Notes: generated by a model from the letters alone, not told the origin. 64,000 nucleotides of DNA from Halobacillus faecis (GCF_007991335.1 NZ_BJYD01000005.1:1-64000), one strand, 5' to 3'; numbered from the stretch's first letter, positions 35,131 to 45,408 are shown. Numbers and translations: made by a program.

Positions 35131-35183
35131 ACTTCTGCATACTCCTTCCCTTATCAGCCAAGCTAAAAAGGGAGGTGTCCGGA

Positions 35184-35345
35184 ATGGAGAAGAATAAACG
35201 CAACAAGCCGCGACAAGAAGAAAAGCGCCCGATGAACCCTGTGACCAATGATCTCGGAGTCGACCAGGATGAACAGGCGATGAACGGCGATTACGGCATG
35301 CTTGAGACGGAAGAAGAAGATCGTCTGCACGACCATAAAAAATAA
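35184..35345 (+). CDS. Small hydrophilic protein at the end of carotenoid cluster 1
   Basis: This 53-residue protein starts basic (MEKNKRNKPRQEEKRP) and ends acidic (ETEEEDRLHD), with no hydrophobic core, so it is probably disordered. I do not recognise it. GGGAGGTG precedes the ATG and a strong terminator follows, 53 bases after the desaturase gene. It may be co-transcribed with the cluster. Confidence 0.65.
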   Translation: MEKNKRNKPRQEEKRPMNPVTNDLGVDQDEQAMNGDYGMLETEEEDRLHDHKK

Positions 35346-35387
35346 AAAGAGGAAAACATAGCCTCACAGCTATGTTTTCCTCTTTTT
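35344..35387. terminator. Bidirectional terminator ending carotenoid cluster 1
   Basis: An 18-bp stem (AAAAAGAGGAAAACATAG with its complement) has an 8-base loop. It serves the plus-strand cluster and the convergent MFS gene. Confidence 0.95.
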
Positions 35388-36613
35388 TAATCCTCGTAGG
35401 ATAAGGTTTCATCCATTCTGAACAGCGAAAGAAGACCAGACAAAATCGGCAGTGCCCCAACAATCCCGATTGCCCAGTACACAGAAAAAGCATCCGCAAA
35501 GACACCGGCAAGAATGGCTCCGAACGCATACCCACTGTCGCGCCAAAAACGATAGACCCCCAAGGAAGTCGCTCTCCATTCCGGTTGGGCGACATCACTG
35601 ATCGAGGCCAGGATGGTTGGGTAGACCATAGCCGTACCGAAACCTAAGAAAAAGGCTCCGGTCAACCACATAGGATAGGTCTCGACGAGGAGAATAAACC
35701 ATAGAGAAAGGCCTTGAAGCAGCATTCCTGAAACAATCAGCTTCTTCCTGCCTATTTTGTCACTCCATATTCCTGTGAATAATTGAAAGAACCCCCAGGC
35801 CGCTGGGTAAAGCGCGACAACGGTCCCTACTTGGCCGACACTAAGTCCGCCAGCACTCAAGAAAATAGGAAATAACCCCCACGCCATGCCGTCTTTTAAG
35901 TTCGTCGTCAATCCAGCCACACTGCTGCTGGATAAGTTTTTATTTTTCCATGTCGTTTGTTTGAAGACTTCTTTTGTTGATAAAGCGGCCATCCTGCTCT
36001 TCTTTTTCACCTGGCTCTGTACATACTTGTTCGTATCTTCTGCAAAACAGGATAAAAAGAACCCTAGGAGGACGAGTCCGATTCCGATATAAAAAGGTTC
36101 TGGTGTGAGTGAGTAACGGGAAGCCACGTAACCTGAACCCGCGGCCATAACGGCCACACCCATGTATCCAGCGAATTCATTAAAACCCACCGCTAGTCCT
36201 CTCTGTTCAGGCTTTGCAAGGTCCACCTTCATATTGACGGTCATGGACCATGTCAGGGCCTGATTGATTCCAAGGAAAATGTTGGCCAAGACGATCATCC
36301 ACCACGCTTCAGCGAAGATGACGAATAGAGGGACGACCAGACCGATGGCCCAGCCCCCTAAAAGCACGCGCTTTCTCCCCCACCGGTCCGCCATGCTCCC
36401 TGCGAAAAAATTCATGATTGCTTTTGAAAAACCGAAGCTGACGATAAAAGACAGCGCGGCGCTTGCAGAGGCAACTCCATAAATTTCCTCGCCCATGGTC
36501 GGCAGAATCGTCCGCTCCAAGCCAACCATTGATCCTACAAAGAAATTGATAAGCACAAGGAGGGAAAACGAAAAGATATTCTCTTTGACACCTACTTTTA
36601 CGGTTTGGTTCAT
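35387..36613 (-). CDS. MFS transporter
   Basis: This 408-residue protein has 12 predicted membrane helices. Motif A appears as GSMADRWGRKRVLL after helix 2, with a second half-copy GIWSDKIGRKKLIV after helix 8. The central loop (about residues 195-225) is basic. The family includes sugar and drug transporters; the substrate cannot be told. It is monocistronic, convergent with the carotenoid cluster. Confidence 0.85.
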   Translation of the reverse strand: MNQTVKVGVKENIFSFSLLVLINFFVGSMVGLERTILPTMGEEIYGVASASAALSFIVSFGFSKAIMNFFAGSMADRWGRKRVLLGGWAIGLVVPLFVIFAEAWWMIVLANIFLGINQALTWSMTVNMKVDLAKPEQRGLAVGFNEFAGYMGVAVMAAGSGYVASRYSLTPEPFYIGIGLVLLGFFLSCFAEDTNKYVQSQVKKKSRMAALSTKEVFKQTTWKNKNLSSSSVAGLTTNLKDGMAWGLFPIFLSAGGLSVGQVGTVVALYPAAWGFFQLFTGIWSDKIGRKKLIVSGMLLQGLSLWFILLVETYPMWLTGAFFLGFGTAMVYPTILASISDVAQPEWRATSLGVYRFWRDSGYAFGAILAGVFADAFSVYWAIGIVGALPILSGLLSLFRMDETLSYED

Positions 36614-36727
36614 ATGATCACCTGCTCACTACTCATTTGATTCCACTATGTTACCACACGGGGTATATAATTAAAAGGGAACTTCCCTTCATCTCAGCGG
36701 TGGTAGTTTTCCAGGGTTATAAGGAAC

Positions 36728-36758
36728 AAAAGCATGCCTCGTATCATGGCATGCTTTT
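36728..36758 (-). terminator. Terminator of the dpp-ykf operon
   Basis: AAAAGCATGCC pairs with GGCATGCTTTT around a 9-base loop, just after the last operon gene. Confidence 0.9.
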
Positions 36759-36762
36759 GTTA

Positions 36763-37788
36763 TCAACGAATATTCACTTTCATTTGATCTGTCCTCTTGT
36801 TTCTTTCGGAAGGGTCGACCACGGTATCATCATACAAGTGACAAGCGACTTGGTGCCCTTGTTCCACTTCCTGCCATACAGGAGACTGCTCGCTGCACAC
36901 ATCCATAGCGAAAGGGCACCGTGTCCGGAATACACAGCCACTAGGAGGATCGATGGGGCTTGGGATTTCACCTTCAATGATGACTTGTTCCCGTTGATCT
37001 TCGATATCGGGATCAGGAATAGGAATGGCTGAAAGCAGGGCTTGGGTATAAGGATGGAGAGGAGTGTCATACAGCCGGTCACTGCTGGTTAACTCGACCA
37101 AGTGACCGAGATACATGACACCAATCCGATCCGAGATGTGTTGGACCATAGAAAGGTCATGGGCAATAAACAAATACGTCAAACCTTTTTCGTCTTGAAG
37201 CCGCTCCAGTAAGTTAACCACTTGCGCTTGAACCGATACATCCAAGGCAGAAATCGGTTCATCTGCGATAATAATTTCCGGGTCGAGTGCCAGGGCTCTC
37301 GCAATCCCTATCCGCTGACGCTGTCCGCCACTGAATTCATGAGGGTAACGATTGGCATGATCCCGATTTAACCCCACTTCTTCAAGCAGCTCGTAGACAC
37401 GCTCCATCCTTTCCTTATTCGAAGGAAAGAGACCGTGGATCTCCATTGGTTCGAGTATGATTTCCGATACGGTTGAACGAGGATTGAGTGATGCATAAGG
37501 GTCTTGGAAAATCATTTGCATTTGGCGCTTTAAACGAAATTGTTCTTTTGGTGTACGGTCTTGAACACTTTGGCCTTCAAAAAGGACTTCTCCACTCGTT
37601 TTTTCGTAGAGGTTCATGATTGTACGCCCTGTCGTCGACTTTCCGCAGCCGGATTCTCCGACAAGTCCAAGCGTCTCTCCTTTGTACAAGTCAAAACTGA
37701 CGCCATCGACAGCTTTCAATGATTTCCCTTTTCCCATCTTAAAATGCTTTTTAAGATCTTTCACTTCAAGTGTCTTATGCAGGCTCAT
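36763..37788 (-). CDS. ykfD: Peptide ABC transporter ATP-binding protein (YkfD, OppF/DppF type)
   Basis: This ATPase of about 341 residues has Walker [10 protein letters not shown], the [14 protein letters not shown] segment, signature [10 protein letters not shown], Walker B EIIIADEP and the C-terminal oligopeptide/dipeptide extension with [14 protein letters not shown]. That extension has four Cys and likely binds an iron-sulfur cluster, as in other members. It powers dipeptide uptake together with DppD. It is last in dppABCDE-ykfABCD; its ATG overlaps the ykfC stop. Confidence 0.9.
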   Translation of the reverse strand: MSLHKTLEVKDLKKHFKMGKGKSLKAVDGVSFDLYKGETLGLVGESGCGKSTTGRTIMNLYEKTSGEVLFEGQSVQDRTPKEQFRLKRQMQMIFQDPYASLNPRSTVSEIILEPMEIHGLFPSNKERMERVYELLEEVGLNRDHANRYPHEFSGGQRQRIGIARALALDPEIIIADEPISALDVSVQAQVVNLLERLQDEKGLTYLFIAHDLSMVQHISDRIGVMYLGHLVELTSSDRLYDTPLHPYTQALLSAIPIPDPDIEDQREQVIIEGEIPSPIDPPSGCVFRTRCPFAMDVCSEQSPVWQEVEQGHQVACHLYDDTVVDPSERNKRTDQMKVNIR

Positions 37789-38735
37789 GAGGTCTCCTCC
37801 ATCTCGTTCCAATATCTTCTTGCCACACATAATTCTTTTTCATAGACGGTTCCTTCCAAGTCAATGATTTCAATGCTCTTGCCAACATTCGGTGAATGAA
37901 GCATCTTGTTGTCTCCATAGTAAAAACCGACGTGATGAATGCTTCCTTTTCCTTCCTCATAAGCAAAGAACAGCAGGTCCCCCACTTGAAGATCGTCCAA
38001 GGGGACGTTCATTCCACTCTTCGCCTGATCTGTCGCGTCTCTTGGAATTTCGTAGTGGAAGGCTTTATGCATGTTGTAGGCAAAGCCTGAGCAGTCGTAT
38101 CCGAAAGCACTCATTCCTCCCCAAAAATAGGGAAGCCCGACGAATGCTTCTCCTGAGCGAATGAGGTCTTCCCCGTTTCCTTTACCCGTCGTTTCCTCTT
38201 TCGTTTGGACAGCGACGTCTTCAGAGAGAAAATACCCAGCCCCATCCGGAGAAAGAACTTTTACAAATGTATCATTTTCCTCGATGACAGGAAGAGAAGT
38301 TAAATAACTGACTTCCATAAGCGGTTCTTCTGCACCATTGTAGAGCCATGCTTGCTTTTTATGGACAATCGCCTGTTTGTTTGCCTTCCATTCGTCTTCC
38401 CTTTTTTCGACCAGCTGACTTCCCGGAATATAACCAGGATAGCCCCGCTTATCTTTTTTGGAAGGCTGTGAGGGAACCACGACTTTTGCCCAGTCATCCC
38501 CCCACTCCTCTACCCAAACTTCTTCACCTAGCAGAAGTTGGGACTGAACAAGGTTCTCATCACACAGTTCTCGCTTTTGATCGTCATTCAAAACTTTCAG
38601 CCAGTCTCTCATAGAAGCTGATGCTGTGAGTGAAGTTTGATCCACTGCTCTTGGAGAATCAGAGGCTGTCCAAAGAGTAGCTACGGGGACGCGCACCACT
38701 CTTTTTTCTGGGTTTTCTTTCGTTTGTGTCATCAT
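37785..38735 (-). CDS. ykfC: Gamma-D-glutamyl-L-diamino acid endopeptidase (YkfC, NlpC/P60)
   Basis: This 316-residue protein has an SH3-like N-terminal half (about residues 10-180) and a C-terminal NlpC/P60 domain. The catalytic Cys is in FGYDCSGF, the His in [11 protein letters not shown], and LHSPNVGKS supplies the third residue. There is no signal peptide, so it acts on imported murein peptides in the cytosol, cutting between D-Glu and the diamino acid. It lies between ykfB and ykfD as in B. subtilis. Confidence 0.9.
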   Translation of the reverse strand: MMTQTKENPEKRVVRVPVATLWTASDSPRAVDQTSLTASASMRDWLKVLNDDQKRELCDENLVQSQLLLGEEVWVEEWGDDWAKVVVPSQPSKKDKRGYPGYIPGSQLVEKREDEWKANKQAIVHKKQAWLYNGAEEPLMEVSYLTSLPVIEENDTFVKVLSPDGAGYFLSEDVAVQTKEETTGKGNGEDLIRSGEAFVGLPYFWGGMSAFGYDCSGFAYNMHKAFHYEIPRDATDQAKSGMNVPLDDLQVGDLLFFAYEEGKGSIHHVGFYYGDNKMLHSPNVGKSIEIIDLEGTVYEKELCVARRYWNEMEETS

Positions 38736-38758
38736 TGACCTCCTTGAAAAGACGTGTT

Positions 38759-39856
38759 TTATATATTTACGATCTGTTCGGTCTTTACGTTTCCTAGCCC
38801 CATCCCGGAGCCTTCTGTAAACGTAAGCCGCGCTTTTTCATACTGGATCCCGCCCTCAATCGGGTCTTCGGTAAGCATCAACGGGGCATCAAAGTCGACC
38901 CTTGTAATATTGCTTTGACTTGCTGCAAAATGCGCGGCTGCCGTAATTCCGAGTTTTGTCTCAATCATGCTGCCAACCATGCATTCCACTCCATACGCTT
39001 CTGCCAGATGGTTGATTTTCATAGCTTGATGAATACCACCGGATTTCATCAGTTTGATATTGATCAAATCGGCGCTCCTTGTCTCCAGGATCCGCCTTGC
39101 GTCTGTTGGACTAAAAACACTCTCATCAGCCATGATCGGTGTGTACGTATGTTCGGTTACTTGCTTCATCCCTTCGATGTTTTTGGCATGGACAGGCTGT
39201 TCCACGAATTCAATGGGAAGGTGATGGTCTTCCATTTTGCGGATGGCATAGATGGCCTCTTTCGGCGACCACCCTTGATTCGCATCCAGCCTGATCCGCA
39301 CCTCTTCTCCTACCCGCTCATGAATGGTCTGAATCCGTTCGATATCTTTTTGGATGGTATCTTTTCCTACTTTCACCTTTAAGGTTTTAAACCCCTGACC
39401 TACATAACGGGCCGCATCTTCCGCCATTTCTTCCGGCTCGTTTACACTGACCGTATAATCGGTTTCCAACTCGCACTTCGCTCCACCGAGAAACTGATAG
39501 AGAGGAATTTGATAGACTTTACCTAAAAGGTCGTGTATAGCGATATCCACAGCCGCTTTAGCACTTGTATTCCCAATGCAACAGCTATGAAGCCTCTCAA
39601 AAAGGTCCTCGCGATAGGTCATGTCCTTTCCGAGCAAAACAGGAGTGATGATTTTCTTTATCGTATGATCGATACTCGTTAAACTCTCTCCGGTGATCAC
39701 GACCGTCGGCGGAGCTTCTCCCCACCCTACGGTCCCATCCTCACCAACCACTTTTACGTAAATGGACTCAGCGACAGTCACGGTGCGTAATGCCGTTTTG
39801 AACGGAGTATGTAAGGGAATCGCCACCGGATACGTTTCAATCGACTGAATTCTCAT
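38759..39856 (-). CDS. ykfB: L-Ala-D/L-Glu epimerase (YkfB)
   Basis: This 365-residue enolase-superfamily enzyme has the catalytic lysine pair in LKVKVGK (near residue 160), metal ligands in RLDANQGW, VEQPV and ADES, and the second-face lysine in NIKLMKSGG. It epimerises L-Ala-D-Glu from murein to L-Ala-L-Glu so that ordinary peptidases can use it. Length and neighbours match B. subtilis YkfB (366 residues). GGTGGAGG precedes the ATG. Confidence 0.93.
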   Translation of the reverse strand: MRIQSIETYPVAIPLHTPFKTALRTVTVAESIYVKVVGEDGTVGWGEAPPTVVITGESLTSIDHTIKKIITPVLLGKDMTYREDLFERLHSCCIGNTSAKAAVDIAIHDLLGKVYQIPLYQFLGGAKCELETDYTVSVNEPEEMAEDAARYVGQGFKTLKVKVGKDTIQKDIERIQTIHERVGEEVRIRLDANQGWSPKEAIYAIRKMEDHHLPIEFVEQPVHAKNIEGMKQVTEHTYTPIMADESVFSPTDARRILETRSADLINIKLMKSGGIHQAMKINHLAEAYGVECMVGSMIETKLGITAAAHFAASQSNITRVDFDAPLMLTEDPIEGGIQYEKARLTFTEGSGMGLGNVKTEQIVNI

Positions 39857-39871
39857 GTTCCTCCACCTTTC

Positions 39872-40792
39872 TTAATAGACACCCGGCTGGATCATCAAGG
39901 ACTTCTTGTGACTGGATAACACAGCGTCTGTTCCAAATGGAATACTGTAATGGGGCAGACAGTGACCAATCTTAAACCCGGCTAACACCGGTTTTTTCAA
40001 ACGAGAAAAATAGTCTTCATAAACCTGTGCCAAAGACAAGGTCTCTTTTGTTTTTTCTGTTTCCGTTCCACTAAAGTCTCCAAGGATGATGCCCGCCGCA
40101 TCTTCCAATTTGCCTGCAAGTTTCAGTTGATTAAAGAAGGAATCCAAACGGTAGGGTTGCTCTCCAACGTCTTCTATGAACAGTAATTTGCCTTTTGTAT
40201 CGATCTCGTAAGGGGTGCCCATGGTATTTACAAGTAAAGAAAGATTTCCACCTACCACTTCCCCTGACGCTTCCCCTTCTCCAATGACTTCTAATGGGGA
40301 AAGACGTTCGTCGTAATGGACCACCTCAGGTTGGAACAGCTGCTGGAACATTTTTTTTGATTCCTCATCAAAATCTTCTTTTCCAACATCCGAACAAAGC
40401 ATAGGCCCGTGAAAAGTGACCAGTCCAGTTTCTTGACGAATCGCCGTATGTAAACTCGTGATATCACTATACCCCCAAAAAATTTTGGGGTTTGCTTTAA
40501 CTGTTGCATAATCAATGGTCGAAAGAATCCTTCCTGTTCCGTATCCCCCACCAGCACAAAAGATAGCGGCTACTTCGGAGTCTTGAAACATCTGATGGAA
40601 GTCTTCCATTCTTTCTTCATCATTTCCTGCTAGATAGCCATGCTTTTTCTTTACATGAACTCCTAGTTTCACTTTCAAGCCTAAGCTTTCCAGAAAAGAA
40701 AGGCCTTTGTCCAAGTTTTTAAGATCCGGGGGACTTGCCGGAGCTATAACGCCCACCGTATCCCCCTGATTCAACCGTTTCGGCTTGATCAT
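39872..40792 (-). CDS. ykfA: LD-carboxypeptidase, S66 family (YkfA)
   Basis: This serine peptidase of about 306 residues begins GDTVGVIAPASPPD. The nucleophile Ser is in WGYSDITSLH, and the Glu/His partners lie in the C-terminal half (IEDVGEQPY, FKIGHCLPHYS). It releases the terminal D-Ala from murein tetrapeptides in the cytosol. GGAGG is too close to the ATG at 40798, so the ATG at 40792 is preferred. It is separated from dppE by an internal terminator. Confidence 0.9.
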   Translation of the reverse strand: MIKPKRLNQGDTVGVIAPASPPDLKNLDKGLSFLESLGLKVKLGVHVKKKHGYLAGNDEERMEDFHQMFQDSEVAAIFCAGGGYGTGRILSTIDYATVKANPKIFWGYSDITSLHTAIRQETGLVTFHGPMLCSDVGKEDFDEESKKMFQQLFQPEVVHYDERLSPLEVIGEGEASGEVVGGNLSLLVNTMGTPYEIDTKGKLLFIEDVGEQPYRLDSFFNQLKLAGKLEDAAGIILGDFSGTETEKTKETLSLAQVYEDYFSRLKKPVLAGFKIGHCLPHYSIPFGTDAVLSSHKKSLMIQPGVY

Positions 40793-40812
40793 TTCCATTC
40801 CTCCAATGAAGG

Positions 40813-40839
40813 AAAAGAGGCGAAAGAATCGCCTCTTTT
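40813..40839 (-). terminator. Internal terminator between dppE and ykfA
   Basis: A 10-bp perfect stem (AAAAGAGGCG with its complement) has a 7-base loop and is followed by TTTT. It probably lowers ykf expression relative to the binding protein. Confidence 0.85.
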
Positions 40840-40849
40840 CATAGAAAGT

Positions 40850-42478
40850 TTATTGTTTATCTGCCCACTTCAACTCAAGATACCCTACAGGGTGACGAAC
40901 GATATCGGATACGCTGTCTTTCTCAAGAACGACTTGGTTATAGAAATGAACAGGGAAGATTGGCATCTCTTCAAAAAGAAGCTTCTCTGCTTCATACATC
41001 AATTCCCAACGCTGTTCTTCATCCGCTTCATTTTTAGCATCGGCGATCAGCTGATCGTATTCTTCATTCGACCAACCTGTACGGTTCATGGAAGAATCCG
41101 TCGTGAAGCTTTCAAGGAAGTTGATGGGATCGGCATAGTCGGCTAAGAAAGAACTTCTGGAAAGTTGGTGTTCCAAAGCTTTTTGCGCTTCAAGGAAGAC
41201 GTTCCATTCCGCATTCTCAAGCGTAACTTCTACGCCAAGGTTTTCTTTGAACATTTGCTGGATGGTTTCTGCAATTTTCTTGTTGTCTTCACTCGTGTTA
41301 TAGGAAAGGGTGATGGCTGGAAGTTCGTCGTAGCCTTCTTCCTCCATTCCTTCCTGCAGCAATTGTTTCGCTTCTTCTACATTTGGTTGGACAAGCTTGC
41401 CATTGTGCTCACGGAAGTCTTCTCCTGATGGACTCTCAAACCCATAAGAGACGAACCCATAAGCAGGTTCCTCTTTATTCTTCGTCACATAATCGACGAT
41501 TTCCTGTTGATTGACGCTCATGGCAAGGGCTTTTCTTATCTTCTCATTCTGGAAAGGCTCTTCATTGACATTAAAACGGTAGAACGCTGTACCTGCCTGG
41601 TCCTGAATCGACACTTCTTCACTGTCTAACAGCTCCTCAGCCATATCAGATGGTATATTGGAGGTGTCAAGCTCTCCACTTTCATACATTTGGTATTCCG
41701 TATTGGTATCATTCACCATCGCCCAGTGGACTTCATCAAGCTTCACTGTCTCGTGATCCCAATATTCTTCATTCTTTTTCATAAGCATTTCACTGTCATG
41801 TTTCCATTCTGCCAATGCGAATGGTCCGTTTCCTACAAAGCTGTCCGCTTCAGCAAACCACTCTGGATTTTCTGTTGCTACAGACTCATTGACTGGGAAA
41901 AACGCCGGGTTGGAAATGATATTCAAGAAATATCCTGTTGGTGCACTCAAGGTCACTTTCAACTCTTTGTCATTCACCGCTTCTACCATTACATCATCAG
42001 CTGATCCTTCTCCATTGTTGAAGGCTTCTCCACCTTCAATGAAATAACCAAGGAATGCTGCCGGAGAAGCCGTTTCAGGATCAAGAAGACGTTTCCACGC
42101 AAACTCGTAGTCCCCAGCTGTCACGTCATCACCATTTGACCATTTTGCATCCTCACGAATGAAGAAGGTATATTCCTTCCCATCTTCGGAAATTTCCCAT
42201 TCCTCAGCGGTTGCTGGTTCTGGCGTATGATCTTTGCCAAGACGGGTCAGACCTTCCATCAAGTTGTTCAGCGCGTTCCAGGAAACCGCATCAAATCCTT
42301 GAGATGGATCGAAGGATGTCGGCTCTTCTCCGTTGTTCAGCAAAAGCGTTTTGGTTCCTGAATCACCTTCTCCTTCAGAACCACCCTCATCACTATCTCC
42401 TGCACTTTCCGAAGCTGTACATGCGGCTAATACAAATACAAGTAAAACCCCTGTTAAGATTGTCCACCATTTTTTCAT
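40850..42478 (-). CDS. dppE: Dipeptide/oligopeptide-binding lipoprotein (DppE)
   Basis: This lipoprotein of about 542 residues has a signal peptide ending LAAC, with Cys20 as the lipid anchor. An acidic Ser/Glu/Asp/Gly linker follows, then an SBP_bac_5 domain with the family pattern EPTSFDPSQGFD, DAKWSNGDDVTAGDYEFAWK and VNQQEIVDYV. It delivers peptides, probably murein tripeptide, to DppBC. The frame extends 28 residues upstream, but AGGAG selects the ATG at 42478. Confidence 0.92.
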   Translation of the reverse strand: MKKWWTILTGVLLVFVLAACTASESAGDSDEGGSEGEGDSGTKTLLLNNGEEPTSFDPSQGFDAVSWNALNNLMEGLTRLGKDHTPEPATAEEWEISEDGKEYTFFIREDAKWSNGDDVTAGDYEFAWKRLLDPETASPAAFLGYFIEGGEAFNNGEGSADDVMVEAVNDKELKVTLSAPTGYFLNIISNPAFFPVNESVATENPEWFAEADSFVGNGPFALAEWKHDSEMLMKKNEEYWDHETVKLDEVHWAMVNDTNTEYQMYESGELDTSNIPSDMAEELLDSEEVSIQDQAGTAFYRFNVNEEPFQNEKIRKALAMSVNQQEIVDYVTKNKEEPAYGFVSYGFESPSGEDFREHNGKLVQPNVEEAKQLLQEGMEEEGYDELPAITLSYNTSEDNKKIAETIQQMFKENLGVEVTLENAEWNVFLEAQKALEHQLSRSSFLADYADPINFLESFTTDSSMNRTGWSNEEYDQLIADAKNEADEEQRWELMYEAEKLLFEEMPIFPVHFYNQVVLEKDSVSDIVRHPVGYLELKWADKQ

Positions 42479-42500
42479 TTTCGTTCTCCTCTCTATATGT

Positions 42501-43499
42501 TTAATAAGTTGACGCCATATATTTCTTTGCTCGCTCATCCTGCAGCCAACAGTCCACTTCATGTGTTCTGCTCAACTCAGATTGAAACGGATACACCTTT
42601 GTGCACACTTCCATGGCCATCGGGCACCTGGCAGCAAAAGGACATCCCTCCGGTGGGGAAAACAAATCCGGCGGTGTGCCATCTATAGGTATTAGTTTTT
42701 CTCCTTTTTGATCCATCCGGGGAACGGAGTGAAGCAGCCCTTTTGTGTAAGGGTGCTGGGGAGTGTAAAAGATCTCTTTCCGTGTCCCTGTTTCAATGAC
42801 CTTTCCGGCATACATGACCGCAATCCGATCCGCTATTTTAGCGACCACCCCTAAATCATGCGTGATAAGGATGATGGAAACACCGGTCTGTTTCTGAATC
42901 TTTTGAAACAGCTGAAGGATTTGCGCCTGGATGGTTACATCTAAAGCTGTCGTGGGTTCATCGGCAATCAGAAGTTCAGGATCACAGATCAGCGCCATCG
43001 CAATCACGATTCGCTGGCGCATGCCGCCACTGAATTCATGCGGATACTGTTTCATACGTTCCACAGGATTGGGGATTCCCACAAGGGTCAGCATTTCGAT
43101 CGCCTGCGTATTCGCTTCTTTCTTGGTAATCGTACGATGCTGGCGAAGCCCCTCTGTCAATTGGTCCCCGACGGTCAAGGTGGGATTTAAAGCCGTCATG
43201 GGATCCTGGAAAATCATCGAAATATCAACCCCGCGGATTTTCCTTACTTCCCTGTCCGAAAGCTGAGTCATATCCTGCCCTTTGAAAAGAATGGACCCAT
43301 CCTTGATCTCACCGGGAGGGGTTGGAATAAGGCGCATGATGCTGTTCGCCGTGACACTCTTCCCACAACCGGACTCCCCGACAATGGCAAGGGTTTCCCC
43401 GCGATATAATTCTAAATTCACGCCGCGTACGGCCTGTACTTCTCCCCCGAATGTTTTGAAAGACACATGCAGGTCACGAATGTCCAAGATTTTTTCCAT
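42501..43499 (-). CDS. dppD: Dipeptide ABC transporter ATP-binding protein (DppD)
   Basis: This 332-residue ATPase has Walker [23 protein letters not shown], signature FSGGMRQRI, Walker B ELLIADEP and the C-terminal PEGCPFAARCPMA Cys-rich segment. It pairs with YkfD, encoded five genes downstream, to energise DppBC. GGAGG precedes the ATG. Confidence 0.93.
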   Translation of the reverse strand: MEKILDIRDLHVSFKTFGGEVQAVRGVNLELYRGETLAIVGESGCGKSVTANSIMRLIPTPPGEIKDGSILFKGQDMTQLSDREVRKIRGVDISMIFQDPMTALNPTLTVGDQLTEGLRQHRTITKKEANTQAIEMLTLVGIPNPVERMKQYPHEFSGGMRQRIVIAMALICDPELLIADEPTTALDVTIQAQILQLFQKIQKQTGVSIILITHDLGVVAKIADRIAVMYAGKVIETGTRKEIFYTPQHPYTKGLLHSVPRMDQKGEKLIPIDGTPPDLFSPPEGCPFAARCPMAMEVCTKVYPFQSELSRTHEVDCWLQDERAKKYMASTY

Positions 43500-43505
43500 T
43501 GATGT

Positions 43506-44462
43506 TTACCTCCTGAGCTTAGGATCAAGCGCATCCTGGAGACCATCTCCAAGCACGTTAAAAGCGAACATGGTTGCTGAAATGAAAAAGGCAGGAAAGA
43601 AAAGACGCCACCAGTCGCCTGATAAAATGACACCAAGCGCATCATTGGCCATCATCCCCCAGCTTGCATAGGGAGATTGAATACCCAGTCCCAAAAAGCT
43701 TAAAAAAGCTTCGGCAAATATAGCGGTTGGAACAGTGAGCGTCATCTGGACGATAATCGGCCCCATTGTGTTCGGCAGCAGGTTCTTTTGAATGATCCGC
43801 TTCGTTTTCGCGCCGAACGACTGGGATGCCATGACGAATTCATTGTGTTTCAACTGCAGAACCTGCCCTCTGACTATTCGGGCCATACCAACCCAACCGG
43901 TAACCGTTAAAGCGATGATGATGGTTAAAAGACTCGGACCCATGACCACGAGGAGCAGGATAACGACGAGTAGATAAGGCAGGCCATAAAGAATTTCGAT
44001 GATCCGCATCATGACGTTATCCGTTCGCCCCCCTTTATATCCGGAAAGTCCTCCATAAGCGACTCCAATAAAAAAGTCGATCAAAGCGGCCATCAGACCT
44101 ACAAATAAGGAGATCCTTGCCCCGTACCATGTCCTTGTAAATACATCCCGGCCTAATTCATCTGTCCCGAACCAATGGTTAAGCGACGGAGCCTGATTCT
44201 GATTGGGCAGGTTTTGAGTGTCCACATCGTGCGGCGAAATCCAAGGACCAATGACAGCCATAACCCCCAGAATAATAAGAAAAATAAGCCCTGACATGGC
44301 TAATTTATTCTGTCTGAGTCTTCTCCAAGCATCTTCCCAATAGGAAAGAGAAGGACGGACAACGGATTCCGCATCGTCGGTATTTTTCTCTTTCGGTTTA
44401 AACCATTCGTCCGGTATGGATGAATGAGGCGTTTGTTCCTTCTGTTTTTTTGCCGGAATCAC
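43506..44462 (-). CDS. dppC: Dipeptide ABC transporter permease (DppC)
   Basis: This 318-residue protein has a cytosolic N-terminal tail and six membrane helices. The EAA loop reads VMASQSFGAKTKRIIQKNLLPN (abridged to its ends VMASQSF and KNLLPN), where the ATPases dock. The start is GTG with AAGGAGG 9 bases upstream, immediately after dppB. Confidence 0.92.
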   Translation of the reverse strand: MIPAKKQKEQTPHSSIPDEWFKPKEKNTDDAESVVRPSLSYWEDAWRRLRQNKLAMSGLIFLIILGVMAVIGPWISPHDVDTQNLPNQNQAPSLNHWFGTDELGRDVFTRTWYGARISLFVGLMAALIDFFIGVAYGGLSGYKGGRTDNVMMRIIEILYGLPYLLVVILLLVVMGPSLLTIIIALTVTGWVGMARIVRGQVLQLKHNEFVMASQSFGAKTKRIIQKNLLPNTMGPIIVQMTLTVPTAIFAEAFLSFLGLGIQSPYASWGMMANDALGVILSGDWWRLFFPAFFISATMFAFNVLGDGLQDALDPKLRR

Positions 44463-44464
44463 TA

Positions 44465-45397
44465 TTATTTGCCTCCTTCTTTATGAAGCTTGATTCTAGG
44501 ATCGAGAATTCCGTATGCGATATCCACCAAAAACAGCATCAATACAAGAAACGCACTGTAAAATACGGTGGTTCCCATAATGACCGGATAGTCCCGCTGG
44601 TTGATCCCTTCAACGAAATATTTACCCATACCGGGGATGGCGAAGATCTTTTCAATGACAAACGTCCCGGTCAAGACCCCTGCAAGAAGGGTACCTAAAA
44701 TGGTGACCACCGGCATGAGTGCATTTTTCAATGCGTGCTTCACAATGATTTTTGCTGGGGATAACCCTTTGGCTCGCGCGGTTTTTATGTAATCCTGTGT
44801 TAACGTCTCGAGCATGCTCGACCTGGTCAGACGGGCGATAATCGCCATCGGGCCGGTGGCAAGCGCAATAATCGGGAGCACCATATGTTGAGGACTGCTC
44901 CATGTCGCAGCAGGAAGCACGCCCAGGTTCACCGCTAACTGCTGGATTAACAAGGTAGCTAATACAAAGTTAGGAATCGATATCCCGAGTACGGCGATGG
45001 TCATCGCTATGTAATCGATTACGCCATTGTGCTTCAATGCTGCAAAAACACCGAGGGCAACACCAGAAATTAACGCAATGAGGATCGTCCATATGCCTAA
45101 CTCAGCGGATATCGGAAAACCTCTGCCTAGCAATGAATTGACCGTCTCTGTTGGTTGTTTGATCGAAGGACCGAAATCCAGGGTCACAATCGACTTTAAG
45201 TACAAAACGTATTGCACAACTAACGGTTCATCCAGATGATAATGGGCTTCTAAATTCTTCTGAACGGCTTCGTTGGTTGTCCGCTCTTCATTGAACGGAG
45301 AACCCGGAAGTAAGTTCATTAAGAAAAACGTGAGCGTTGCAATGATAAAAACAGTAACAATCATGTAAATGAAACGTTTCAATATGTATTTCGCCAC
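44465..45397 (-). CDS. dppB: Dipeptide ABC transporter permease (DppB)
   Basis: This 310-residue protein has six membrane helices and the typical start MAKYILKRFIYMIVTVFIIA. The EAA-type loop includes YIKTARAKGLSPAKIIVKHA. The start is GTG, with GGGGGAG 5 bases upstream. It forms the membrane pore with DppC and lies 11 bases after dppA. Confidence 0.92.
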   Translation of the reverse strand: MAKYILKRFIYMIVTVFIIATLTFFLMNLLPGSPFNEERTTNEAVQKNLEAHYHLDEPLVVQYVLYLKSIVTLDFGPSIKQPTETVNSLLGRGFPISAELGIWTILIALISGVALGVFAALKHNGVIDYIAMTIAVLGISIPNFVLATLLIQQLAVNLGVLPAATWSSPQHMVLPIIALATGPMAIIARLTRSSMLETLTQDYIKTARAKGLSPAKIIVKHALKNALMPVVTILGTLLAGVLTGTFVIEKIFAIPGMGKYFVEGINQRDYPVIMGTTVFYSAFLVLMLFLVDIAYGILDPRIKLHKEGGK

Positions 45398-45408
45398 GAC
45401 TACTCCCC

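Noticed and set aside
35104-35598. 164-residue minus-strand frame across the end of cluster 1
   Set aside because: It overlaps the 53-residue plus-strand gene, a strong terminator and the MFS gene in another frame.
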